NCBI RefSeq assembly: GCF_002105155.1 | Contig: NW_019028998.1 | Coordinates: 1-64,000 of the forward strand | Direction of reading: 5' to 3' | Origin: Lobosporangium transversale | Lineage: Eukaryota; Mortierellomycota; Mortierellomycetes; Mortierellales; Mortierellaceae | Length of the DNA stretch: 64,000 nt | Position numbers and translations under genes: made by a program | Shown here: positions 1-10,415 of the stretch, in pieces | Position numbering within the stretch: position 1 is the stretch's first letter | How the letters are laid out: each line of letters starts with the position of its first letter | The notes under the pieces: generated by a model | What the model saw: the letters and a program-made list of their open reading frames with translations, nothing else | The model's database searches: none | What the model was told of the DNA's origin: nothing

Positions 1-485
1 CTCTTCATCATCAAGGTCAGATTCTGGAGCGATACCATCGCTCTGACTTTCACTGCCACTATCATCTTCTTCATTCTCATCCTCATCCTCATTTATGAGT
101 TCATCAGCTTCTTCGTTCTCCTCCTCCTCGCTGTCTAGTTCAAGAACATTTTTCCTCGAAGCCTTCTTTCCTTTATATTTTGGGTCATCCATTAAGAAGT
201 TTTTAGACCGTAGTTGACTCTTTCTATGATGGACAAAACGAGAAAGCTTGTATATCAGCTTGTGTTGCTGCTCTCAATAGAATGCAATGTTTTTTGTAGC
301 CACACTTCTCGCTTAACGTACCCAACCGAGACATAGTGCTCACGGCCTGTATAATCTCTATCGAGACCATCATCGTCGCTGCCAATATTGTCATCATTGT
401 TGAGCTTATTGTTAAACGAGTCATCTCCCATATCTTCAGGATCGTAATCTAGATCATTTTAGATAAACCAATAAAGATTAAAACA

Positions 486-523
<38 letters not shown>

Positions 524-700
524 AAGAAAGAAAAAAGAAAAGCATGTAAGCATTAGGTCCAGTGTGACAGGATCAACAGCAGGTAGATTAATTAATGAAT
601 GTCTAGTGGTGACTACTTGCGTAAATATCATACCCTTTGGAGTGGTAGTGGACAGATCTGCTAACTGCTCTGCCAATGACTTCTTTATTTTAACTATAGT
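1..700 (-). CDS. BFR2: BFR2/AATF-like rRNA-processing protein, 3' part lies outside window
   Basis: Partial gene on the minus strand. Exons seen are about 700..634, 448..322 and 223..1 (open to the left); phases join cleanly. The spliced protein begins with KSLAEQLADLSTTTPK, then DYDPEDMGDD, a short acidic stretch, the REHYVSVGKSQLR block, DDPKYKGKKASRK, and a long Asp/Glu/Ser-rich segment. This order (Leu-rich start, acidic box, HYxxVGKSxLR, DPKYxGxxxSR, acidic region) is that of yeast Bfr2 and human AATF, nucleolar factors of the early small-subunit processome needed for 18S rRNA maturation. The start codon is not resolved: a 3' splice site (TATAG) sits just before KSLAEQ near 690-700, so a tiny upstream exon is likely. 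The 449..633 intron holds a long poly-A run. Family call is confident; exon 1 is not. Confidence 0.8.
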
Positions 701-703
701 GAT

Positions 704-1362
704 ATTGAAGAGTTAGACTGGTATATTATTCATCGGTATTCATGGTCATAGATGGCATTCAATACAAACATGTAATGCTTCCTGTACCCATGCTAAAAAA
801 CTAGGTGAAAATGTGGATGAAATTTGAAGATGGCAACGCTAGCATTGTAGCCTTTTCTTTATTTTTTTTTTTTTTTTTGTTTTTTCTTTTTTAATATACC
901 AGTCACAATGTTGAGTCACGTTGCTCCCGAGTCTGTGAAGCCCACCAGACTGGGATCCCTCACCGGATCACCGGATGATTCTGGGTGGCCACAATTGGGC
1001 GAAACTCCCTCGTCAGATGCGGTTGAAGCCCTCAAGCCCCGTCGAATTGGGTCCTCTCATTGCAGTGGATAGGAATCTAAGGAAAGAGAATAGAAGGAAA
1101 AAACGCACAGTTGGAATATTTTTGACCAGAGCACAACAGACCAACATCTTGGTATACAATCAAACATGGTATATATTACACAATTCCACACTTAAGTGGA
1201 TGCAACTGCCAGCTAGGAATAAAATAATCATTACTGGCCAAAATAGACGCTTGTGATCACTGCTATAACGAGACATCTTGCCACACAGGTATGACTTTTT
1301 TAAAAAAAATAAGAAAAGTTGGAAAGCCATAGAGCCTTTGCTAATAAACGACTGCCATTTGA
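704..1362. other. gap with no supported gene
   Basis: AT-rich spacer between BFR2 and the Fanzor relic, with a poly-T run near 860-880. Around 908-1070 the base composition is more GC-rich and both plus frames stay open for 45-90 codons, but neither shows a recognisable motif. This could be an eroded part of the element whose end is at 1363..1641, but nothing in it proves that. Confidence 0.4.
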
Positions 1363-1641
1363 CACGCTTGGGTCAAAGCACGAGGACACTTCGCTGTAGG
1401 AGCGCACGAATTTTACACCAGCGCCCGCTGTCCCCGACCCCTCTGCGATAGCTTTTTAGAGGCGGTGTACCCTCGCTCTAAATATTGCCGGACATGTAAG
1501 GTATTCTTCGACCGTGACGCAGTAGGGGCGGAAAACATCGCAAGAATCGGTCTTGCTCAAATTGAGAGGCAAGAGAGGCCTGCAAAGTACAAGCCCACGG
1601 AAGAGTCGCCTGCTCCGGCTGCAAAGCGCGCACGACGCTAG
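1363..1641 (+). pseudogene. Relic of a Fanzor (eukaryotic TnpB-like) protein, C-terminal end only
   Basis: A plus-strand frame open from just after a TGA (1360-1362) to a TAG (1639-1641) encodes 92 residues that look like the end of a Fanzor nuclease. In order: GHFAVGAHEFYTS, then a CxxxxC pair (RCPRPLC), then YCRTCKVFFDRDAVGAENIA, which combines the second CxxC of the zinc ribbon with the third RuvC-type acidic motif (DRDxxGAxNI), and a basic tail KYKPTEE...KRARR. TnpB and Fanzor proteins end this way. Everything upstream (RuvC-I and RuvC-II, wedge and REC regions) is absent or unrecognisable, and there is no start codon with a promoter, so this is a dead fragment. Base composition is more GC-rich than its surroundings, consistent with a mobile-element origin. 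No terminal repeats or guide RNA could be recognised. Confidence 0.72.
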
Positions 1642-1689
1642 ACACAAGTATTTGGGTGCTGGCACACCCACAAAAAATTTGTAAGTTCT

Positions 1690-2600
1690 GTTTATTTTCG
1701 TCTCCTGTATCCATCCTCTCTAATCTTTTGCCCCTGAATTTCTGGACTAACTTTAAAAACCGTACAGATCAACAGATAAAGAATCTGCTGCATCGCCCCA
1801 CATGACGGTTCGAAAAGATTGATGTTGATACACAGCCTAAATCGGCTATTATTCAGACCTTGATGCATTGTACAAGGTCCCAAATTAATTTGTTGGTTTG
1901 CTCTAATGATGTTGAAGGTTTATTTAGTCTATTCTACTTTAAGCCCTTATTCATATTAATTCTAATGCAGTGACAAGTGCAGAGTAGCTAAAAGTGAAAA
2001 AATATATTTTACCTCTTTTCTCCTCAAGGCTCAAGCCCAATAATGAATTCATAATAGAATTAAATTCTTTGTTCCTATTAGACTTGGACAAGGGACAGAA
2101 CGAGGCTCCAATGAGATGCTTTATGACTGACACAGTTTAGACGTGGTAACGCACAAAAAGAGACTTTTTTTTTTTTGATAACAAGGACCCACGAGGTCAT
2201 GTAGGTAACGCACAAAAAGAGACGAGGAGCCGAATATGTGTGCCACAATACGTTACTCATTGCCTAAAGGATTTCTTTGTTACACCGCATGCAGAGGGAG
2301 CAATCGCTCAAAAACAGTGTGGTTCGTGCCCCAATTGTTTGTTGACAATTTGTTGTGTGATCTGCTTGATTTCATCTTTATCTTCACCCATTGGGAAATG
2401 AGAAATAACAGATGATATCCTTCTATACAGCTACCAATTTTCCTTCTTGTGCTTGACAAGGCACCATGATGCTTCCTTTGCCGCCGTTTTTACAAATTGG
2501 TTTCATTTTAGATTGTACAAAATAAAAGGTATTTGATACACATATTACCCAATCAATGCTTTGGAATCACGTCCTTCTGACCGCTTTCAATGCCGCTCTT
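1690..2600. other. gap with no supported gene
   Basis: AT-rich spacer. A direct repeat of about 20 nt (a GGTAACGCACAAAAAGAGAC unit near 2145 and again near 2205) flanks a short T run. Short minus ORFs here have no recognisable motif. Otherwise I see nothing. Confidence 0.4.
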
Positions 2601-2880
2601 CCCTTTGTCCCTTCATCCCCTCATCCCTTCTTGGAAAGTGCCTTCGAAAACAAATATAAAAAGGGCGGATCCTAGTTTCTTCCTTTTCCTCTTTGATCTC
2701 TTCGACCATCAGTCTCCTCAAACAAGATGAAAAGTAAGCAACACTCCCAAACATTCATTTCTACTAAAGCCCCCAGCTCCCTCGCTAACCTTAGGTTGTA
2801 AACGGCACGAATCCCTCCCTAAACCAAGCGGAGTATGATGGGTTGCGCCAGCTCCATGAGCAATGGTACACCTATGGATA
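2600..2880 (+). promoter_or_regulatory. Orphan TATA-type promoter with a split mini-ORF
   Basis: A pyrimidine-rich stretch is followed by TATAAAAAGG near 2657, a CT-rich leader, and an ATG near 2727 that meets a good 5' splice site (GTAAGC) after only two codons. A perfect branch-point-like CTAAC and a CTTAG acceptor lie about 60 nt downstream. This is the layout of highly expressed genes with a very short first exon, such as ribosomal protein genes. The second exon, however, gives only 16 codons (in phase) or 28 codons (out of phase) before a stop, and neither is recognisable. It may be a relic whose coding part was lost, or a gene for a very short protein or a spliced noncoding RNA. Inference only. 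Confidence 0.35.
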
Positions 2881-2884
2881 GTGA

Positions 2885-3582
2885 CGCCTGACTTAATAGA
2901 GCGCGATCTGCCAGACCACCCCGTGGTATGCTCCGGACAACATCTTAGGGGAGTGTTATTGATGATAAAGGAATAGCACTCCCCAAGTTAGCTAAGAGTC
3001 TGACTTCTTGTAGCTTAGGATGTAGTTTGGTAAGCTAGGCAGCCAACAAATAAAAGTTCTTAATAAAAATAGTAGAACAATATATATAATAGTAGTGATG
3101 CTTCGATTCAAAGGACAAGTACCACATCCCTCATCAGATCCTTCAATAAGTGTAAGTGAATGGAATGATAATAGTTGGAAAAAAAGATCGTGAATTCGAA
3201 CCGGGTGACTTTTGTGCAATGCAAACTGAAATTGTTACTTGTGTGTGTAAATTGCATTAGTGGGAGGAATGAAGACGGCCGTGATGAAAAGGCTCACGAT
3301 AAAACATGGGACGAGTATTCGGTAGCATGGTGCTTGCTTGAGCTCTTTTTCGACTTTGAAAGTGGTGGGCTATCGAAGCTACTTTAAAATAAAAAGAGGG
3401 CGATGTGTACAACGTAGGAAAACTTTGATCTTAGCGAGATCTCAATGAGCGTAAACGTTGATCTCAGTGACCACTGTAAAAAATTTTTTTGCGGGGAACA
3501 CCTTTTTAGGAAGAAACGAAATGTCTCAAGATCTTTTTCTTTCCCACTTCTCATTCTTTCAGCTGTCATACATTCTCACATA
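2885..3582. other. gap upstream of MTD1
   Basis: Spacer of about 700 nt. ORFs of 60-75 codons on both strands have no motif or splice support. The last 150 nt (CT-rich, ending at the ATG near 3583) presumably hold the MTD1 promoter. Confidence 0.4.
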
Positions 3583-4938
3583 ATGTCCTGCAAAGTAGTT
3601 CTCGCTCAGTCAATCTCGGCTTCGTACAGGTGCGTCAATAGAAAGGCCTTGAGTTATGTTATAGGCTCAATAAAAAGGAATGATTGTCGATCGCCCCAAA
3701 AATTCATGCAGGCTCATTGCATCACCATTTATGTTGAATCATTATTACAGAGAAGAACTCAAGAATATTATCAAGAGCCGCAACATCCGACCAAAACTTG
3801 TGGGATTTCTGGCCAATGATGATCCTGCTGCTGTAATGTACGCTGAGTGGACTGCAAAGACTTGTGCCGAGACGGGCGTTGAATTTGAACTGAGAAAATG
3901 CTCCAGAAACGTTCTTGAAGAAAAAATTATTGAGGCTAATCAGGATGTCAATGTCCACGGAATCATGGTTTATTATCCTGTTTTTGGCGATCGTCAGGTG
4001 AGGAAGAAGACATAGACGCACACATGCAGACACGCACATATTCGAATCAACGCTTTAAATAATGTGATCTGACTGAGATATTTTGTAATCTATATTCTTT
4101 TCTTTCCTTTTTTAGGATCAATATTTGCAAAATGTTGTTGATGTGAGTAAAGATGTCGAAGGTCTCCATCACAAATACGTCTACAACATGTATCATAACA
4201 TTCGTTTCTTAGACGAAGCCAAGACAAAGAAATGTATCATTCCTTGCACGCCCTTGGGTTTGGTCAAAGTTATGGAGTATGTCGGAGTTTACAACGGAAT
4301 CCTTCCTTACGGTAATCGCCTTCACGGAAGAATCGTCACTGTTATCAATCGCTCTGAGATTGTTGGCCGTCCCCTAGCGGCCTTGCTTGCCAACGACGGT
4401 GCCAAAGTCTATTCCGTCGACATCAATGGCATTCAGGAGTTCCATCGTGGTGTTGGTCTTCAGCTGAAGAAACACGAGGTAACGTGCCATGACCTTTCAG
4501 CTCTACAATCTTTGAGTCATTATTTCGTTGCTATAGGGTACAGACCCAATAACATGTCTATAGACAATGACTCATGAATTGGGCTGTTTATCTGTCATAA
4601 CCATCTTTTTGTTTTTATCTTTGATACATGTAATTGAATGTACTGTGCGTAATGAATAGGTCAGTGAAACGACGTTGAAACTTGAGGACGTCCTCCCTCT
4701 TTCTGATGTAGTCATCACTGGTGTCCCTTCACCTGCATACAAAGTTCCTTCACACTTGATCCGTGATGGTGCTGTTTGTATCAACTTCTCTACCTTCAAG
4801 AATTTTGACGGTGATGAGATCAAGAAAAAGGCTGCTATTTACGTCCCATCTGTGGGCAAGGTTACTGTAGCCATGTTGGAACGTAACCTTGTCCGCCTTT
4901 ACGACTATCAAACCCAAAGCCAAGCCGCCAATGCCTAA
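3583..4938 (+). CDS. MTD1: NAD-dependent methylenetetrahydrofolate dehydrogenase (MTD1)
   Basis: Four exons: 3583..3629, 3712..3997, 4116..4478, 4660..4938; 324 aa. The protein oxidises 5,10-methylene-THF to methenyl-THF with NAD+ in the cytosol, feeding one-carbon units to purine synthesis. Family blocks seen in order: KLVGFLANDDPAAVMYAEWT (substrate-side lysine/tyrosine region), VHGIMVYYPVFGDRQDQYLQ, KDVEGLHHKYVYNMYHNIRF, CIIPCTPLG, VINRSEIVGRPLAALLANDG (nucleotide-binding loop), SDVVITGVPS, and YVPSVGKVTVAMLERN. This matches monofunctional yeast Mtd1 along its whole length (about 320 aa) rather than the bifunctional or trifunctional MTHFD types. The start chosen (MSCKVVLAQS) gives a phase-2 junction that restores the frame; the first exon is the least certain part. 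Confidence 0.95.
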
Positions 4939-7282
4939 TTTCTTTACCCCTAGGCCGTATCATATCATTATATCATATCATATCATGTCATATTATCTGC
5001 ATGCACTAGAATGTAATAAAATATATTAAATTCCAGTGAGTTATCTTGGATAAATTAATCTAAATATTTGTCATTGTTTCTCTAGGATACTCCATAATAG
5101 TGCTTAATGTATCTTTTAGACAGTATATCTTATAAACTATCCTGATCAAAGTCCTCTGTATTATCTGTGGGACTGCAAATAGTATCGAGGCTTTCGTGCC
5201 TCATAGCAGCATGTTCGAAGCAACCTTACATGGTTTCAACTTTCAACCTGTCCTGTCTTTAAGCACCACTTCAGCTCATAATTTCCAAAACCCCCGCTCT
5301 TCTTGGGCTAGAACGCATCAACTGATACCCTTTCTGTAGAATTGATAAAGCAATTATTATATGTCTATAAGAAAGAAAGCAATTTTTTTTTCTTTTCACC
5401 CGGAGGCTACCCCCCCCCCCGAGTGAGGGCCTCCAGCTCGGTTACGTCGTACGCAGGGCATGACGAATATCGCTGGTTCGACGATGACTTAAACTGATTG
5501 GGATGAGGGTATGGGTGAGGCGAATGGGGAATAAGGTAGAGGGAGAACAGACATTTATATTTTCAATGTATAGTGCGGGCTTGAACGCTTCCTTATTTAA
5601 AAAGCATGCCTTACCAATGTGAAATGGCTACTTATTCCATTTACTCTAGCAAGTCAAAGGGTACTCTACTGAATGGACTGAGACGATCAGGCGTTGCATT
5701 TGAGTATCATAGGATGGAAGGTGAGAGCTCTTGATAGCGCCTTCCTTCGAAGGAATACTTGATGCCTTCCACGTTGCTTTGGCATACCACCAAGGAATAT
5801 TCGTGCAACCCCCATTTCATAGTAAAATGACGAGAGTGGCGATTTGCTTGGAGGCAATGGTCCTTGATACCCTCTTTGCATTATAGTTGTAAGGTTCGTT
5901 CTCTTGGGATCGGTACCAACACGCGGGCTGGCTATTTGTACACTAAGAAGTTGAAATCACTTTGTCTCCACAGTGTGCTAGAAGGATGTGTAGAAATTTG
6001 TGATGTCTCAAATGAACACGTGCATACTGTCCATCCAAGTAGGTCCTTTAAAATAAAAAAATTGCTCACATCCGTGAATGATGGTAGTGGAGTTCTCACG
6101 TTTGAGTAGCAGTCGTCCAGACCTTCCTAGGTTTTTGTTGCAGTGCCATGATTGTATGGTATGTCTAGAGCAGCATTCCCTTTGGTGGAAGCCACGCCAT
6201 GAAGACAGTGCATGTACTCTTTTTACACCATAAAATATAGGACCGAAGTTGTGTTGTTAAAGCTTGTCCCCTAATACTTTCGTATGAAATCGTAACTCGA
6301 AAGCTGTTGTTGACCTTGTTGATGTTGTTGTTATTACGATACCCTTCAGTCCTGAGGTAGTGCTTTATGACAGTGTTATAGATGAAGATGCCTTTAGCTG
6401 AAGAAGTATTGGTAGGATCTATACTAGAGGAGGTGGGGGCGCTGGTGAGATAGGATTTGGTAGGAGCAGCAGCAGAAGAAAAACAGTTTGGCTTTCTTAA
6501 CAACGGTGGGTGTTGTGGTGTGCACCATGATGAGAAGAACATGGTGAACGCCCAAGCGCGTTTGATACTATGGAGAGTATTTCACAGGCACTAGACAATC
6601 AACTATTCATGATTGGCCAATGGTAATTATCCTTTTCTCAGACAAGTTCCAACTTGAAAATTAGGAACTAAATGAGAAGACTCTATATCGTCTGCTCCAT
6701 TGAGGATCTTTTTCCCACAGCACAATCCTTACTAGTTACTTGTAGCGATTGTCATCCAAACTATATGCATGGGACAGGTGCTTAGAGTAGGGGATGGGTT
6801 AATATATTCATAAGGAAAGCTATCATAATTTTTTTGCCAGAATGATCACATTAGAGCCAGACTTTCACTCAAAGAAAAAAAGCCATCATCAACTGGACTT
6901 AAAACTAATAATCAAGTGTCTACAATTTCTTTGCAAGCCTTCAATCATGTTGTATTGATTTGAATGAAAGCGTCTACTAACGAATTGCTATGTATTCGAG
7001 CAATTGCGAATGCCAAATTAAACTATAAGTGCAACTCTTTTTTTTTTTTTAGGCGTCCATACCATCAATGCCTATAGCATTCTGCAAAAGCGAATCTCCT
7101 CATAATAACAGGCACCCTGAATGGTATAACTATATCAAAGATATGCACTGCGTGAGCTTGTCTAACTCTATTTTGCAAAACATTCATTTTATTCTCTCTA
7201 CTTCTTCAGTCTGTCAGTTGCTGTTCCGTGTTTGTAGGGTCATGATCCTTAGTATTTAATCTATAGTGTGATGTGTTGATCC
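4939..7282. other. 2.3 kb gap with no firm gene
   Basis: Contains ATATC-type tandem units just after MTD1 (about 4957-4990), a hairpin with an 11-C run near 5402-5434, and scattered ORFs. The longest is a 125-codon minus ORF (6165..6542), Ser/Thr/Asn-rich with an NNNN run, without introns, motif or homologue that I recognise. Probably noncoding or degenerate. Confidence 0.4.
5402..5434. repeat. Hairpin with poly-C run
   Basis: GGAGGC at 5402-5407 pairs with GCCTCC at 5429-5434; the loop holds 11 consecutive C. G/C homopolymers are otherwise rare in this AT-rich window, where nearly all long runs are A or T. Confidence 0.6.
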
Positions 7283-7883
7283 TTAATCCTCGTATCCAGA
7301 TGGGGGATTGCGAGCACGCCTAGGCACTACCGGAATAAATAGAGAAGTACACAGTTAGTCCCAGTATATGCACGACATGATCCAGATACAAGTCTCCTCT
7401 TCTTAGGATTAACCGCCATGACATAGTATTTCTTACATGGATAAGTCTCAGGAATACGAGCTGGACTGACATAACCCATACTCTTACGGATCGGTGGGAC
7501 ACCGACGACAAGAGCCGGACCTATTGTTTGTGTAAAATGTATCAAGGTCAAGGGAATGTCAGCAAAAATTGAAAAAGAACAAAATTTGATTTTCTTCAAA
7601 CTACGGCTATTCATTACTTACCAATGGCAGCAATGACGAAGCTGACAAAGATGTAAGGGTTTTTGTCGGCAGAGCGTTTCTAGTTTAAAAGAAAGTGCAA
7701 CACTATAAGTCTTTCCGATCGAGGGGGTTGGACACACAGAAAACACTAAAAATAGCCGCCTATGACCGCCGTCGAATGGTTTGATCAAGCTGAGATGGAT
7801 TTCCAGCTTCCATCAATCCAGCACAATTCTTATTCTTTTATTCTGTCCTATCCTTAGTGACTTACAAGGTATTGAAGAACCAT
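7283..7883 (-). CDS. NADH:ubiquinone oxidoreductase 9.5 kDa subunit (NUO9.5/NDUFA3 type)
   Basis: Four small exons on the minus strand: 7883..7866 (18 nt), 7679..7622, 7520..7437, 7326..7283; 67 aa. The spliced protein starts MVLQYLKRSADKNPYIF, has one transmembrane helix (VSFVIAAIGPALVV), then GVPPIRKSMGY, ARIPETYPLP and ends NPPSGYED. The order RYLxxxxxxxPxxFxS - TM - GPxxxxxVPPIR - IPxTYP - GYxD matches the small accessory subunit of complex I called NUO9.5 in Neurospora. It acts in the mitochondrial inner membrane. If the last intron is retained, the frame stays open and stops at the TAG of the acceptor itself (7327-7329), giving a longer basic tail without the GYED end. Divergent from the RSC6 gene. 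Confidence 0.8.
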
Positions 7884-7983
7884 GGCAATAGAGGTGATGG
7901 AGCAGAAAAAAATAATGGTATTGTCTGGAATTTGATCGGAGCTTTCATGTCCGATATTTCCTTGCAAAACCTATTGAAACGTC

Positions 7984-9971
7984 ATGCTTGGAAATACAGA
8001 ATGCCAAAAATATGACCCTGCATTCCATCTACCCAACATCAACCCAGAAAGTCCTTCAAAAGCTATGGATCCATCACGAAAGCGTTCGTCCGCCGCGGAG
8101 CTACCAACACTTATTGCGAAAGCAAAGAGAAAACGCCCCAATGACAATCAAATCTCTTCAAAGGCAATGCTCAGTTCAATACGAATGGAATGGATTTTGC
8201 TTGACAATACGTCTTTCCTGAATGAAAATTACTAAAACTAATCTCTCTAACTTTGCAATTTTTGATACAACATGGGCAATAAAAATCAGATTGAAGCTAT
8301 TGTTCCTGAATCAAAGCTTTATTCAGAGCTCTTGCAATTTGAAAAAAAACTGGATGCCACTATTATGAGGAAGCGTTTGGACCTGCAAGAAACCCTCAAT
8401 AAACCTGTTAAGGTAAAGGCATCATACTCTAAACCCATAGTGCTGAATTGTCAACATCAGCCTGTAAGATTGATACTAATCGATGGGTTGAATGGCTCTT
8501 TTCTTTCTTTTAAACACAATTAGATCAAGCGCACACTTCGCATTTTTATATCCAACCTCTCGCATGATCAAGACGCGTTAGAGTCGGAAGATGAAGAACC
8601 ACAGTTGGACAAAGGGCCAACACCTTCATGGACCCTTAAAGTTGAAGGCCGACTAGTTGATGTATGTCTTTTTCCTAGCCCGCTGTTGCTTCATTGGGAG
8701 TTATTTAGACTTGCTATTTCCTGGAATAGTATCGCTTATTGTCAATGCCCATAATTTACGAATAATAGGAGGTCAATGCTTCGGCGTACAAGAACCGCCA
8801 GACAAGCAGGAAATTCTCAAGTTTTTTCAAGTCAGTAATGATTGAACTGGATCGAGATTCCAATTTGTATCCCAACGGTAATTTTGTAGAGTGGCATAAA
8901 TCACCAAATCAGGCTGATGTTGACGGTTTCGAAATCAAGCGACATGGTGATGAGAACGTCAAAGTGAGGGTGATTCTGCACCTTGATAATTCGCCTGAAC
9001 GCTTCAAACTTAGCCCCGAATTGGCAGATGTCCTGGCAATTGATGTCGAGACACGGCCTGGTATCATGATGGCATTATGGCAATATATCAAGTTTCACCA
9101 ACTGCAGGACCCCGAGGATAAGAGGAATATCAACTGTGACCATAAATTAGCTGCTGTAAGTGGAATGAGACTTGTTACCAGGATAGCTGTCACATGGATT
9201 AACAGCAGTTACTGATTAATTAATTTGTAACTGATCCGTATCATGTAGCTTTTCAACCAACCCAAAATCTCTTTTCCAGCACTCCCAGAATTGATTGGAC
9301 GTTTCCTCTCACCTCCAGATCCAATTGTACTGGAATATACCGTTCGTGTAGATAAACCCTATCACCTTTCTCCACACTGCTACGATCTGGACGTGGAAGT
9401 TGACGACCCATTGTTCAAAAGCAAGATTTCATCATTACTTTCTTCAACATCACCAAGCAATTCAGCTACCGCCATCAACAGTACGGTTTCCAATACCGCA
9501 GCGGCAACCATTACAAACTCTCTTCCAAAACAGATTCATACACAGGATGAACAGATAATGCAATATATCCAAAGTATGCACAACTCTAAAACGAAGCGTG
9601 ATTTCTTGCTTCGATTCGCAAACGACCCTGTAGATTTTTTGGATCGGTGGGTGGCCTCGCAGAGCAGGGATCTCGAAGTCATCCTAGGAGAGTCTCACGT
9701 GAACTTGGAAGAACAAAGACGCGCAGAATTTTACAATCAGCAGTGGGTTAATGAGGCAGTATTCCATTATATGACTGCTAAAAACCAAAAGAAATTGCAA
9801 GAACTTCTGAGCGGACATCCACAGGTGGTACCTGCGCCAGGTCCAGCTCCTGGTCCCGGTAGCAATCAGCAACCACTGTTGCAAGGAATCGTACCGAGTG
9901 CACCAGGACACCCTTCACAGCAGCAGTTCCAACAGAGTATGCCCCCTGGACACGCAGGCGGACGATTTTAA
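7984..9971 (+). CDS. RSC6: SWIB-domain subunit of SWI/SNF-type chromatin remodeller (Rsc6/SMARCD/BAF60)
   Basis: Exons: first exon begins in 7984-8065 (ATG at 8065 is the best start) and ends unresolved near 8170; then about 8272/8290..8412, 8524..8661, 8769..9155, 9249..9971. The block [20 protein letters not shown] followed by MRKRLDLQE and RTLRIFISN is the N-terminal coiled segment of BAF60 proteins. The SWIB fold follows ([55 protein letters not shown]), then [14 protein letters not shown] and the C-terminal helix with [20 protein letters not shown]. The tail is Pro/Gln-rich. Family members are nuclear scaffold subunits of SWI/SNF or RSC complexes that remodel nucleosomes. I found no canonical donor that joins exon 1 to exon 2 in phase. 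Confidence 0.93.
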
Positions 9972-10016
9972 ATCAATCTATTACTCGCATGCTTTTCCAC
10001 TATTCTTTTTGGTTAT

Positions 10017-10043
10017 CTTTTTTTTTTTTTTTTTTTTTTTTTC
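10017..10043. repeat. poly-T tract in RSC6 3' region
   Basis: About 26 T with one C interruption just downstream of the RSC6 stop, in the 175 nt between two convergent genes. Confidence 0.9.
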
Positions 10044-10145
10044 TTTTTTTCGATAAATCAGTTCATTACGCCTTTAAAGCTACTTGTACTTATCTAGTTG
10101 TTGTTATTGTTGTTAAGGTTTTTTTAAATGCTAATTTGAGGCAGT

Positions 10146-10378
10146 CTAGGCCATTTCTTCATCTTCATCTTCATTGTACTCGATCTCGCCACCTTCAGGC
10201 TCCTCTTGCTCTATTTCTGGACCAATAAGATTTGTGATGGTTTCCAGCAACTCCTGTGTATGTTGCAATAAAGGCTCATCTGTTGAACCCGTTGCATGCC
10301 ACAACTAACAGATTCACATAAAAGATTTAGTTAAGGAACATTGTGTAGAAAGTCAACTCAATCCAATTCAATCCACTC

Positions 10379-10415
<37 letters not shown>

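Noticed and set aside
908-1256. Two overlapping plus ORFs in a GC-richer stretch
   Set aside because: No recognisable Fanzor, transposase or other motif; kept only as possible element debris.
3185-3215. tRNA B-box-like GGTTCGAATTC on the minus strand followed by a T run
   Set aside because: The flanking bases do not form a T-stem and no A-box or acceptor stem could be found.
6165-6542. 125-codon minus ORF, Ser/Thr/Asn-rich
   Set aside because: No motif, no splice context and low complexity; treated as chance.
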